NCBI GenBank assembly: GCA_017435045.1
Contig: JAFSFT010000067.1
Coordinates: 1-43,512, forward strand
Direction: 5' to 3'
Source: Oscillospiraceae bacterium
GTDB lineage: Bacteria; Bacillota; Clostridia; Oscillospirales; Ruminococcaceae
DNA length: 43,512 bases
Shown here: positions 16,136 through 24,244 of the stretch, piece by piece
Layout: every line of letters begins with the position of its first letter
How positions within the stretch are numbered: position 1 is the first letter of the stretch
Notes under the pieces: model-generated
What the model saw: the letters and a program-made list of their open reading frames with translations, nothing else
What the model was told of the DNA's origin: nothing
The model's database searches: none
Position numbers and translations under genes: made by a program

Positions 16136-17515
16136 ATGTCAAAAGAAACCCTTAGAATCCATTGCTCAAACGGACATTTAGGATTCGCTCCAACAAAAGA
16201 AGAAAGCTTCTGGATAGGTGCAGAAACAAAACCAGACTACTACTGCTGTGACTCCGGTTCTGACGATATCGGTCCAGTGCCACTCGGTACAAACAAATGT
16301 GCTTCTCACCCTAACCACCAGAAACACGACCTTGAACTTATGCTGCTTGCATCCAGAGAACAGGGCGTACCAATGATTATCGGTTCATCCGGTGACACAG
16401 GCTCCAACGAAAAAGTTGATATGTACGTTGGCTTCATCAAAGAAATCGCTAAAAAACACAAGATGAAGAACTTCAAACTTGCATACTTCTACTCTGAAGT
16501 AGACAAAGAATACATCAGAGCAAAAATGGAAGCAGGCGACGTAATCGAAGGTCTCGACGGCAGAACAAACCTTACATTTGAAGAACTTGATGAAACAGAC
16601 AGAATCGTAGCTGTTGCAGGTGTTCATCCATTTATCAAAGCTCTTGAAATGGGCGCAGACGTAATCATCGGCGGCCGTTCCTCTGACGTAGCAGTATTCG
16701 CATCTGCATGTATCCATGAAGGCTTCCCGGAAAACATCGCATACTACTGCGGTAAAGTTCTTGAATGCTCATCCTTCTGCTGCGAACCATACGGTGCAAA
16801 AGAAACAATCATCGGTACAGTAACAAAAGACGACGTTAAAGTTACAGCAATGAGCCCATACCAGAGAGCTACACCAGCATCTGTTGCAGGCCACGCAATG
16901 TACGAAAGAACAAACCCATACTACGAATACGTAGCAGGCGGTATGATGGACATGAGTGAATGTGTATACGAACAGTTTGACGAAAAAACATGCCGTATCA
17001 CAGGCGCAAAATTCGTACCAATCGAAGGCAGAGTAAAAGTTAAACTGGAAGGTTCCGGCAAAGTTGGCGAAAGATATCTCGGTATGGCAGCAGTTCGTGA
17101 CCCATACACAATCCAGCACATTGACGAAGTTATCGACTGGGCAAAGAGCCAGGTAGAAGAAAGATTTGCAGGACAGAAATATGAACTGAGCTACAGAATC
17201 TTCGGTAAAAACGGCGTTATGGGCGAACTTGAACCAATCAAGGAAACAAAATCCCACGAACTTATGATCATCGTAGAAGGTGTTGCACCAACAGAAGAAG
17301 TAGCAGAAGAAGTAACACTTATCGGTATGAGACAGATCTTCTACGCAAGACTTCCAGAAGTTAAAGGTACAGCAGGTACAGCAGCATTCGTACTGGACGA
17401 AGTTATCAAAATCAGCCCAGCATACAAATGGACACTTGACCACACAGTTCCAGTAGACGATCCACTCGAACTGTTCCCAGTTACAATGATCGAAGTAAAC
17501 GGCGAAGAAGAATAA
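16136..17515 (+). CDS. AtuA family protein (formerly DUF1446)
   Basis: The 459-residue soluble protein belongs to the 'acyclic terpene utilization AtuA' family. Family marks are DSGSDDIGP at 39-47, MIIGSSGDTGSNEKVD, GVHPFIKALEMGADVIIGGRSSD, and a cysteine-rich YYCGKVLECSSFCCEPYG. AtuA was named from citronellol breakdown in Pseudomonas, but the reaction of the family is not established, and terpene use is not implied here. It is the first gene of an operon and is directly followed by a DUF4387 protein, its usual partner. Codon use is strongly skewed (threonine almost only ACA, proline almost only CCA), as expected for a highly expressed protein. It probably acts with DUF4387 on an organic acid, which is inference. 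Confidence 0.9.
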   Translation: MSKETLRIHCSNGHLGFAPTKEESFWIGAETKPDYYCCDSGSDDIGPVPLGTNKCASHPNHQKHDLELMLLASREQGVPMIIGSSGDTGSNEKVDMYVGFIKEIAKKHKMKNFKLAYFYSEVDKEYIRAKMEAGDVIEGLDGRTNLTFEELDETDRIVAVAGVHPFIKALEMGADVIIGGRSSDVAVFASACIHEGFPENIAYYCGKVLECSSFCCEPYGAKETIIGTVTKDDVKVTAMSPYQRATPASVAGHAMYERTNPYYEYVAGGMMDMSECVYEQFDEKTCRITGAKFVPIEGRVKVKLEGSGKVGERYLGMAAVRDPYTIQHIDEVIDWAKSQVEERFAGQKYELSYRIFGKNGVMGELEPIKETKSHELMIIVEGVAPTEEVAEEVTLIGMRQIFYARLPEVKGTAGTAAFVLDEVIKISPAYKWTLDHTVPVDDPLELFPVTMIEVNGEEE

Positions 17516-17533
17516 TATAGGAGGAGACGCACA

Positions 17534-17860
17534 ATGAAAACAGTAAAATTGGTTGACCTTGCAAAAACAATCCGTAGTAAAAATGCAGGTACAGACAGAA
17601 TTACTTTCGATATTATCTTCAGAGAAAAAGAAAAATACGAAATGGTAAAAGCATCCGGTGCTCTTACACCAGAAACAGTTAAAAAACTTTATGGTATCCC
17701 AGATGAAAGACTTGCAGCATTCGTAGAATTCGATCCAGGTCTTGCAATCAAATTCACAATCAACAGACTTAGACCATCCGGTTCCTTTGGTGAAGGCGAC
17801 ATCTTCGGTTGTCAGCAGTATGCACCACTTCTTGATGTTGAAATTCCAGTAGAAGAATAA
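17534..17860 (+). CDS. DUF4387 family protein, partner of AtuA
   Basis: The 108-residue soluble protein shows the family pattern: an N-terminal LVDLAKTIRSKNAGTDRITF, and FRPSGSFGEGDIFG-like ending (here RLRPSGSFGEGDIFGCQQYA). DUF4387 is nearly always found beside AtuA family genes, or fused to them, which argues for a two-subunit enzyme. It starts 18 bases after atuA with AGGAGG ahead, in the same codon style. No catalytic residues can be named with confidence. Confidence 0.9.
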   Translation: MKTVKLVDLAKTIRSKNAGTDRITFDIIFREKEKYEMVKASGALTPETVKKLYGIPDERLAAFVEFDPGLAIKFTINRLRPSGSFGEGDIFGCQQYAPLLDVEIPVEE

Positions 17861-17897
17861 AAGCAGGAGTAATTAAAGTTAAAAGAAGGTAGATATT

Positions 17898-19325
17898 ATG
17901 TCTATACAGTTAATAATTATTCTTGTGTATTTTGCGGCAACAGTGCTTATCGGTCTGTACGCACAGTCCAAAGCCAAAGACTCCTCCGCATTCCACGGTG
18001 CACAGCTTGGAGTGCTGATGTGTGTGGCAGCAGGCACAGGTGAATGGCTGGGCGGCACAGCAACAACAGGTGTTGCAGAATATGGTTTCGACTTTGGTAT
18101 CTCAGGTTCCTGGTACACAATTGCAAACGGTATAGGGGTTATCTTCCTTGCACTGCTCTTTGCAAAGCTGTACAGAAGTATGGAATCTGTAACAGTACCT
18201 GGCATCATCGGCAAGTTCCTTGGCGTAAAGGCAAGAACAGTATCCAGCGTGTTCCTTACATTTGTAATGATTGCAGTTGGTATCTCACAGATGATCGCAG
18301 CAGGCAGCCTGGGCGTTTCACTTATCGGTCTGGACTTTAATGTAACCGTAGTTGTTTTTGCGATAGTATTTATCGTTTACACCCTTGCAGGTGGCATGCA
18401 GGCAGTTGCATACACAAACATTATGCATCTTATCTTCATGTATGGCGGCGTTATCCTTGCAATCTTCCTTGCACTTGGTCAGGTAGGCGGTATGGAAGGT
18501 CTTAAAACAGCACTTCCTGATACATACTTCAACATGACAAGTATCGGTATGCCAAAGGTATCCAGCTGGGTAATCGCATCCCTTTTGGGTGCATGTACAG
18601 CACAGGCAGGTATCCAGCCGATCCTTGCAGCAAAAAATGAAAATGTTGCAAAAACATCAGCAATCATTACAGCATTTGTAGCAGCTCCATTTGGTCTGTT
18701 CACAGCAATGCTCGGTATGATAGCAAAATCCATGTCCCTCAACGGCACACTTACAAACACAGCAGGCGAAATCGTAACAAACGGTAAACTTGCACTTCCA
18801 ACACTTATGATGCATCTTCCACCGCTTGCAGGCGGCATCGTACTGGCAAGTATCCTTGCAGCAATCCTTTCCACAGTATCACCGCTGATTCTCGCAGCAG
18901 GCACAATGGTAACAAAGGATATCTACCAGGGAATCCTTAAGCCAAGTGCAGATGACAAGCAGGTAATGAAGATGAGCCGAATCACAACAGCGGTTTCCGG
19001 CATTCTCTGTTCAGTAGCAGCGATTGTTATGAACAGCTCAGGCATCAAGGTTCTGGACATTGTATACTTTGCATACTCAATGCGCGGCGCACTTTTCGTG
19101 GTAGTACTTCTTGGTATCTACTGGAAAAAGACGAGCGAAAAAGGTGCAGTATGGGGCATGCTGGCAACAGCAGCTGTGGGTCTGTTCTGGGTGGCATACA
19201 ACGCAATCGTTGGACACTTCCCGATCCCTGGCGTAACAGAAACATACATTTCTGTAATCACAGCACTTGTTTCCACAGTTATCTTCTCTCTTGTGTTCAA
19301 GAAAGAGAAAGAATCTGCAAAATAG
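17898..19325 (+). CDS. Sodium:solute symporter family protein (SSF)
   Basis: The 475-residue membrane protein has about 13 spans. SSF marks are GTGEWLGGTATTGVAEYGFDFG in the first two core helices, the sodium-site region TLAGGMQAVAYTNIMHLIFM, and SILAAILSTVSPLILAAGTMVTKDIY in the later core helix (the usual SASxxLLxxSS-like segment). It is expected to import an organic solute with sodium. Being the third gene after atuA and DUF4387, with a normal ribosome site, it probably brings in their substrate. The substrate class (carboxylate, amino acid or vitamin) cannot be read from sequence. Confidence 0.92.
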   Translation: MSIQLIIILVYFAATVLIGLYAQSKAKDSSAFHGAQLGVLMCVAAGTGEWLGGTATTGVAEYGFDFGISGSWYTIANGIGVIFLALLFAKLYRSMESVTVPGIIGKFLGVKARTVSSVFLTFVMIAVGISQMIAAGSLGVSLIGLDFNVTVVVFAIVFIVYTLAGGMQAVAYTNIMHLIFMYGGVILAIFLALGQVGGMEGLKTALPDTYFNMTSIGMPKVSSWVIASLLGACTAQAGIQPILAAKNENVAKTSAIITAFVAAPFGLFTAMLGMIAKSMSLNGTLTNTAGEIVTNGKLALPTLMMHLPPLAGGIVLASILAAILSTVSPLILAAGTMVTKDIYQGILKPSADDKQVMKMSRITTAVSGILCSVAAIVMNSSGIKVLDIVYFAYSMRGALFVVVLLGIYWKKTSEKGAVWGMLATAAVGLFWVAYNAIVGHFPIPGVTETYISVITALVSTVIFSLVFKKEKESAK

Positions 19326-19335
19326 CAAAACATCT

Positions 19336-19370
19336 ATGCGGGAGGCGGAATGCGCGTCCGTCTCCTGCAT
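19336..19370 (+). terminator. Strong hairpin in the middle of the operon (no T-run)
   Basis: ATGCGGGAGGCGGA (19336-19349) pairs over 14 bp (two G:U) with 19357-19370. It is followed by AACAGTAAAT, not by T residues, so it may trim or stabilise the upstream mRNA or reduce read-through without ending transcription completely. Confidence 0.5.
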
Positions 19371-19477
19371 AACAGTAAATCTGCCGGTATTTTACTGACA
19401 GAGATATTTTAAATTTTTATACTCCCCCAAAAAAGTGAGATTAAATTTTTAAAATCAATTCAGTTGTTATAAATATC

Positions 19478-19506
19478 TTGCAGTATTGCAAACGTAAATT
19501 TATACT
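19478..19506 (+). promoter_or_regulatory. Possible internal promoter ahead of the TRAP-type permease
   Basis: TTGCAG (19478-19483) and TATACT (19501-19506) are 17 bases apart in the 236-base gap 19326-19561. Together with the hairpin before it, this suggests that the last two genes can be expressed apart from the first three. Confidence 0.5.
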
Positions 19507-19561
19507 GCAGATTTTTATATATCCCACGCAAAAAAAATAAAAAAGAAGAGGAGTAAAAATT

Positions 19562-20914
19562 ATGCCTATAGAACTTATTTATCTGATAGTTTTATTAGCC
19601 GTTATCTGCTTACTGTTTATAGTTCTTAAAAGACCTATTTACGAAGCAATGTTTGTTGGCTACATCGCAATGGTAGCCTGTCTTGGTGCTTGGGGCGATT
19701 TTGGCACATATCTGCTTAAAATCTCCACAAACACACTGTTCTATGCAATTATCGCATTCTTGACAGTTGCACACATTTTCTCAACCACCGGTGTTATTGA
19801 CGACTGTATCGATGTTATCCTGTCCATCTTCGGTCGTTTCACAGGCGGTGCTGGTTACGTAGCACTTATCGGTTCCACATTCATGGGCGCTTTGTCCGGT
19901 TCCGGTGCTGGTAACGTTGCAGCAACAGGCGTTTTCACAATCCCTGCAATGAAAAAATCCGGCTTCCCACCAGAACTCGCAGCTAACGTTGAAATGTCTG
20001 CATCCACAATGGGTAATATGATCCCTCCTGCAGGCGTTATCACAGCAGCATTTGCAGCATTGGGCCTTGTATATCCAGAAACATACGATATGTCCCAGCT
20101 GTGGATGGTTATGTGGGGTATCGCACTCTGGTTCATCCTCCAGAGAGCTATCACACTCTTTGCATTCTGCAAATACTACAAAGTTAAACCAATGGATCCT
20201 GCTGATGTTCCAAAACTTGGCGCAGCACTTAAAAAAGGCTGGAAAGCTCTGCTTATCCCAGTAGTTATCTTCCTTCCATTCTGGCTTGACTCCCAGTTCA
20301 AAACAACACTCTTCAAAGACCTTATCGGTGACGGCGCAGCAGCAATGTCCAGCTGTATCCTTCTCTTTACACCAGGTCTTGCTGGTATGTATGCTCTCCT
20401 TATCTGCAAAGATAAGAAAAAAGCAAAAATTTCCAACCTTGCAAACGTTCTTTCCAACACAGTTAAAGGCATAGTTCCTGTATCTGCAACAATCTACTTT
20501 GCATACGCAATTTCTGAACTGTTCGCAGCTAAAGGCGTTGGCGATGCAATCGGCGCATGGGTACAGTCCCTTGGTTTCAGCCACCTTGCACTCGCAATCT
20601 TTATCCCACTCTTCTGTGCACTTCTCGGCATGGTTCTCCCTGGTTCTTCCCAGGTTGCAATCTTCGGTGGTATCTTTATCACTCTCTTTGCTAACTGCGG
20701 TCTTAACCCACTGCTTGCTTGTGGTATGCTCCCAGTTATCACAGGTGCTATGGAAGGTATGACACCTCCGCTTGCTCTCTGTATGTACACAGCTATGGGT
20801 ATTGCAGGCTCCGACCTCAAGAAGACAACAATGAACTGTCTCATCTGGGTAGGCTTACACTATGCACTCTCTGTAGTTTGCTTGATGGGCATTCTCCCAA
20901 TTATAGGTTTATAA
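19562..20914 (+). CDS. TRAP-type large permease (DctM-like), without a solute-binding protein
   Basis: The 450-residue membrane protein has about 11-12 spans. The segment SGSGAGNVAATGVFTIPAMK, then FPPELAANVEMSASTMGNMIPP, is the conserved core of TRAP permease subunits, and a second pseudo-repeat near the C-terminus reads MVLPGSSQVAIFGGIF and GAMEGMTPPLALCMYTAMG. TRAP transporters use sodium gradients and need a periplasmic or lipoprotein binding protein plus a small four-helix subunit. Neither is present; the next gene encodes a protein with only two spans. Strong codon skew indicates high expression. It may exchange substrate and product or form a binding-protein-independent system. Confidence 0.82.
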   Translation: MPIELIYLIVLLAVICLLFIVLKRPIYEAMFVGYIAMVACLGAWGDFGTYLLKISTNTLFYAIIAFLTVAHIFSTTGVIDDCIDVILSIFGRFTGGAGYVALIGSTFMGALSGSGAGNVAATGVFTIPAMKKSGFPPELAANVEMSASTMGNMIPPAGVITAAFAALGLVYPETYDMSQLWMVMWGIALWFILQRAITLFAFCKYYKVKPMDPADVPKLGAALKKGWKALLIPVVIFLPFWLDSQFKTTLFKDLIGDGAAAMSSCILLFTPGLAGMYALLICKDKKKAKISNLANVLSNTVKGIVPVSATIYFAYAISELFAAKGVGDAIGAWVQSLGFSHLALAIFIPLFCALLGMVLPGSSQVAIFGGIFITLFANCGLNPLLACGMLPVITGAMEGMTPPLALCMYTAMGIAGSDLKKTTMNCLIWVGLHYALSVVCLMGILPIIGL

Positions 20915-20936
20915 TACAGGAAAGGAGAATACAAAT

Positions 20937-21239
20937 ATGAAAGAAGCAGGAAAAGCATTAAATAAAGCATTTGGCTACATGGTATTTATCGCTCTTATGC
21001 TGGGCGGTCTGGCATTCTTCGGTTTCGTTGTAGCATTCATCCTTGGCCCAACAACAGGCGGTGCTCTCGGCGTATTTATCAAAGGCAAATACTTCCCATG
21101 GGTAATCAGATTCGGCACACTGACAATTGCAACAGGCCTTATCTCCATGTACCTCAACGGTGAAGAAGCACTGTCTCTTAAAGCTGACAAAGCTGAAGCA
21201 GAAGCAGAACTCAAAGAAATTCAGGCAAATCAGCAGTAA
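20937..21239 (+). CDS. Two-span membrane protein paired with the TRAP-type permease
   Basis: The 100-residue product has two hydrophobic spans (about residues 14-38 and 52-72) and a charged, helix-prone tail (ADKAEAEAELKEIQANQQ). It starts 22 bases after the permease with GGAGA ahead and shares its codon skew, so both are made together at high level. I do not recognise a family. Position suggests an accessory subunit that takes the place of the usual small TRAP subunit, but it has half the spans. A strong terminator follows. Confidence 0.78.
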   Translation: MKEAGKALNKAFGYMVFIALMLGGLAFFGFVVAFILGPTTGGALGVFIKGKYFPWVIRFGTLTIATGLISMYLNGEEALSLKADKAEAEAELKEIQANQQ

Positions 21240-21261
21240 TATAATATTCTGTATAGTTATT

Positions 21262-21292
21262 AAAGGTCTCCCTGAAAAAGGAGACCTTTTTT
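21262..21292 (+). terminator. Terminator of the AtuA operon
   Basis: AAAGGTCTCC and GGAGACCTTT form a perfect 10-bp stem around an eight-base loop, followed by TTTT. Confidence 0.88.
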
Positions 21293-21303
21293 ATGCAATA
21301 TAA

Positions 21304-21332
21304 TAAACCGACCTGATTATTAGGTCGGTTTA
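21304..21332 (-). terminator. Terminator of the DUF4125 gene
   Basis: TAAACCGACCT (21304-21314) and AGGTCGGTTTA (21322-21332) form a perfect 11-bp stem, 25 bases past the minus-strand stop. The T-run is weak. Confidence 0.65.
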
Positions 21333-21356
21333 TCGGCTTAAATGTATATTGATTAA

Positions 21357-21989
21357 TCATATGTTGGACATTGTTCTGATTTTCTGCTGTCTTTCAGCAT
21401 TATCGATGTCTTTGTAACCGTAAGCTTTTACCATGGCATCCATAATGATAAGAGAAAGTGATTTTCCTTCTTTTTTAAGATTTCTTACCATATCAAGATA
21501 AAGCTTTAAGGTGTGTTCGGAATATGTGTGCAGCTCGCCACGCAGATAGGTCTCGAAGCTGGTTTCGTATTCAGTATCCATTTTTGAACGCACAGGTCTG
21601 TTGCCGCTTGCCATATACGGATACTGCTTTTCATACTGTTCCATCCAGTATACTTCGGTTTCGATTATTTCTTCCATCATTTCTTCTGCCAGAATAGTAG
21701 GGAAGTGCAGATATTTGCTTATAAGACGAAATTCATACGGTGCGGTCTGTCTCATCATCCAGGCGTACTTTTCGCTTAACAGATTGCGCCCCTGAGCTTT
21801 TGCATCCAAAAGGTCTTTGTGCCAGCTTTCCACCAGTTCTTCGCCCCATGCAGTAAACTGAGCACGGCGCATAACTGCAAAGGTTTCGGGATTGTTCTGA
21901 CAGTCGGCCTTGCCGCCCTCATTCTGCACCGCGTGGAAATTTTCCCACTCTTCTTTAATCAATGCTTCCTTTTTTTCAAAAAGTGTCAT
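21357..21989 (-). CDS. DUF4125 family protein
   Basis: The 210-residue soluble, largely helical protein fits DUF4125: KKEALIKEEWENFHAVQNEGGKADCQ at the start, then FAVMRRAQFTAW, a central EEMMEEIIETEVYWMEQYEKQYP, and TYLRGELHTYSEHTLKLYLD. No catalytic motif is obvious. It is the last gene of a three-gene minus-strand operon (TPR, DUF4037, DUF4125) with gaps of only 17 and 11 bases. The same trio recurs in other Firmicutes and Actinobacteria to my knowledge, yet has no assigned role. Confidence 0.85.
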   Translation of the reverse strand: MTLFEKKEALIKEEWENFHAVQNEGGKADCQNNPETFAVMRRAQFTAWGEELVESWHKDLLDAKAQGRNLLSEKYAWMMRQTAPYEFRLISKYLHFPTILAEEMMEEIIETEVYWMEQYEKQYPYMASGNRPVRSKMDTEYETSFETYLRGELHTYSEHTLKLYLDMVRNLKKEGKSLSLIIMDAMVKAYGYKDIDNAERQQKIRTMSNI

Positions 21990-22000
21990 AATGTTCTCCT

Positions 22001-23002
22001 TTATCCTTCGGTAACGTGGCAGGCTTTAAGTTCATCGTCCTTTATATGCCCCATAATGCGCCAGGTGTGTGCTTCAAGAAAATCTTCGCTGCCGCTGGTC
22101 AGATTCTGATTTTTCAGCTCATCTGTAACCTCTGCACAGATTTTTTCTATAAGCACCACTTTTTTATCATATTTATTTACATACGGATTCCAGCCATCGG
22201 GATATGGAGGCTGCCACGCACTGCTCTGGTCAGGTGTGCATACAAGTTCCCGCAGCATATTTACTGCATCTGACAGCACAAAGCTGCAGTCAAATCCGTT
22301 TTTCAGTCGGTTAAGTCCGTAGAACTGCCATTTGTAATATGGCGAATATCTGCGGTTGAGCAGATATATCATAGAAATTGCAGATTTTACAAATTCCGCC
22401 TGTGCCATACTTGCAGCAACAACATCTCCGCGGCGCATACATCTGGAATAGTTGTACTGCCCGCTTTGAGCCATGGATGATGCACGTGCAGCTATCTTTT
22501 TTATGCGTACGTCTTCGGGATAATAGTTTTTGTAAATGTTTCGTATTGCGGTAAACTGGCCGAGATTATCTTCAAAAATTTCGCCGTTTACAGCGGTGGC
22601 AATTTTATGCTCGGGCAGATAAAGCCATCGCAGCATACTTTCCGGCGGCTGCCTGCTGCCTACAAACTGACGGTAAAATGCAGAAATTTCAAACACGCCT
22701 ACACGTCCGCCGCCACGCCTGCTGGTATTGCGGGCAGGAAAGCCCATAAATTCCTTTGGCAGTGCTTCATATGCCTGCTGCATTTTTTCACCGATTTCAT
22801 CGTAATCTTCCTTGCACAGCCAAATGCAGAAGCCTGCACCAAAATCGTGGTCACGGGATATTCCGTCGTCAAAGCCAAAGCATTCCGAGCCTTCGCCTAC
22901 AAGCCCTGCGGCAAGGCGTGGCAGATATTCGGGAAATTTTTCCTCCAGCATGGGCCGTCCTACTTTGGTGTAATATAGACGGCTAAGTTCAAGTCCTGTC
23001 AT
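22001..23002 (-). CDS. DUF4037 family protein, nucleotidyltransferase-like
   Basis: The 333-residue soluble protein has, near residues 36-55, the run GSECFGFDDGISRDHDFGAG. This resembles the polymerase-beta nucleotidyltransferase signature (a G-S pair followed by acidic metal ligands such as D-H-D). DUF4037 is placed among such folds by sequence. The middle region GFPARNTSRRGGGRVGVFEI and the C-terminal DCSFVLSDAVNMLREL are family features. It could transfer a nucleotide to a protein, an RNA or a small molecule; none is known. It lies between the TPR and DUF4125 genes. Confidence 0.85.
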   Translation of the reverse strand: MTGLELSRLYYTKVGRPMLEEKFPEYLPRLAAGLVGEGSECFGFDDGISRDHDFGAGFCIWLCKEDYDEIGEKMQQAYEALPKEFMGFPARNTSRRGGGRVGVFEISAFYRQFVGSRQPPESMLRWLYLPEHKIATAVNGEIFEDNLGQFTAIRNIYKNYYPEDVRIKKIAARASSMAQSGQYNYSRCMRRGDVVAASMAQAEFVKSAISMIYLLNRRYSPYYKWQFYGLNRLKNGFDCSFVLSDAVNMLRELVCTPDQSSAWQPPYPDGWNPYVNKYDKKVVLIEKICAEVTDELKNQNLTSGSEDFLEAHTWRIMGHIKDDELKACHVTEG

Positions 23003-23019
23003 ATTGTGTCCTTTCGGGA

Positions 23020-23823
23020 TTATTGGTTTTCAATCTCTTTGTGCAGCTTTTCCAGATTGCTGCGGATAATTTTACAGCCGTAGTTTTCGCCAAAGCGGTT
23101 TAAGGTAACGTTCAAGGCTTTTTCGTAGTATACAACAGCATCTGTATAGTACTTTTTACGCCACATAAATTCGCCCATTGCAGACAGTGCCGAGCCGTAA
23201 TGTCCGTCCATTGCACCAACAGGACTTTCGTAATATCCAAGTGCATCACGCAAATGTTTTTCTGCTTCGTCGTTCTGCTTCATCGACATAAGACAAAGGG
23301 CAAGTGCAACCTTGCTGGTGGCAATTTCCGCCTCGCTGTCTGGTATTACAGAAACGGTATTCAAAGCCATATTCAGGTATTCCAAGGCCTTTTCGTACTG
23401 TTTCTGCCCCTGATAAATGTGGCTGATATTGTTGTAAAGGCTTGCCATCTGATAGCTGGTATGCTGACCGAGATTTTTGTATATTTCGGCAGCCTGCTGA
23501 TACATATCCAGTGCTTTTGTAAAGTTGCCTGCCACACGGTTGGCAGTTGCACCATTCTGCAATGTGGTGGCGTGGTGTGTTGTGCCTGCAAGCCCCATCT
23601 GCACAATAAGTTCCAGTGCATTGTCGGAAATATCTGCGGCTTTATCTGCTCTGCCTGTAGTGCGGTAAAGCCCCTCCATCTCGTTGTAGATGGTAAGCAC
23701 AGCACTGTAGTTTCTGCTTTCCTGTGCTTCACAGAGAGTGTTATCAAGCAGCTTTTCAGCATCTTTAAGCCTGCCCTGTTCATAAAAATAATCCAGTTTT
23801 GCCAGCATTTCTCTTATATCCAT
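23020..23823 (-). CDS. Tetratricopeptide-repeat protein
   Basis: The 267-residue cytoplasmic protein is built from about six TPR helical pairs. Clear repeats are GNFTKALDMYQQAAEIYKNL, KQYEKALEYLNMALNTV, QNDEAEKHLRDALGYYE and KYYTDAVVYYEKALNVT. TPR arrays bind other proteins. As first gene of the trio, it is likely a scaffold for the DUF4037 or DUF4125 product. No signal peptide or enzyme domain is seen. Confidence 0.88.
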   Translation of the reverse strand: MDIREMLAKLDYFYEQGRLKDAEKLLDNTLCEAQESRNYSAVLTIYNEMEGLYRTTGRADKAADISDNALELIVQMGLAGTTHHATTLQNGATANRVAGNFTKALDMYQQAAEIYKNLGQHTSYQMASLYNNISHIYQGQKQYEKALEYLNMALNTVSVIPDSEAEIATSKVALALCLMSMKQNDEAEKHLRDALGYYESPVGAMDGHYGSALSAMGEFMWRKKYYTDAVVYYEKALNVTLNRFGENYGCKIIRSNLEKLHKEIENQ

Positions 23824-23896
23824 ACCGTCACCAGCCTTTCTGTTTAAAGTATATCAAAAGGCCAAAACCCAGTCAATTATATGTACAAGAAATCGG

Positions 23897-23925
23897 TTGA
23901 CAAACTGTTATGATGGTGCTAAACT
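23897..23925 (+). promoter_or_regulatory. Promoter of the thiamin salvage operon
   Basis: TTGACA (23897-23902) and TAAACT (23920-23925) are 17 bases apart, placing the transcript start just ahead of the first TPP riboswitch. Confidence 0.7.
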
Positions 23926-23939
23926 GAAACTGCAAAATA

Positions 23940-24031
23940 AATACAGGGGAGCCTGTTTGGCGGGCTGAGAAAAAGTAATCCAACTTTGACCCTTTAACCT
24001 GATGCGGATAATGCCGCCGTAGGAAGTCATA
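23940..24031 (+). promoter_or_regulatory. TPP riboswitch (THI element), first copy
   Basis: The conserved segments appear in order: CAGGGGAGC, GGGCTGAGA, GACCCTTTAACCTGAT, GGATAATGCC and CGTAGGAAGT. Thiamin pyrophosphate binding favours the terminator that follows and lowers expression of thiW-cytX. The stretch from 23931 repeats exactly 150 bases later, so this element was duplicated in tandem. Confidence 0.96.
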
Positions 24032-24046
24032 GAGCAGATTTTTTAC

Positions 24047-24081
24047 AGGAAGCATCCGCAGGGTGTTTCCTTTATTTTTTT
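24047..24081 (+). terminator. Terminator of the first TPP riboswitch
   Basis: AGGAAGCATCC and GGGTGTTTCCT form an 11-bp stem (two G:U pairs) around a three-base loop, followed by TTATTTTTTT. Confidence 0.8.
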
Positions 24082-24089
24082 GCAAAATA

Positions 24090-24181
24090 AATACAGGGGA
24101 GCTTGTAAGGCAGGCTGAGAAAAAGTAATCCAACTTTGACCCTTTAACCTGATACGGATAATGCCGGCGTAGGAAGTCATA
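24090..24181 (+). promoter_or_regulatory. TPP riboswitch (THI element), second copy
   Basis: It is almost identical to the first copy, with the same AAAAAGTAATCCAACTTTG core and the same conserved THI segments. Differences are confined mainly to the P3-like arm (GAGCTTGTAAGGCAGGC versus GAGCCTGTTTGGCGGGC) and single bases near 24153 and 24167. Two riboswitch-terminator units in series sharpen repression by TPP. Confidence 0.96.
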
Positions 24182-24200
24182 GCAAAGTTTGATTTTTATT

Positions 24201-24233
24201 CGGAGATATCCATATCGGGTATCTCCGTTTTTT
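24201..24233 (+). terminator. Terminator of the second TPP riboswitch
   Basis: CGGAGATATCC and GGGTATCTCCG pair over 11 bp around a five-base loop, followed by a run of six T. Its sequence differs entirely from the first terminator. Confidence 0.88.
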
Positions 24234-24244
24234 GTTGCAATTTT

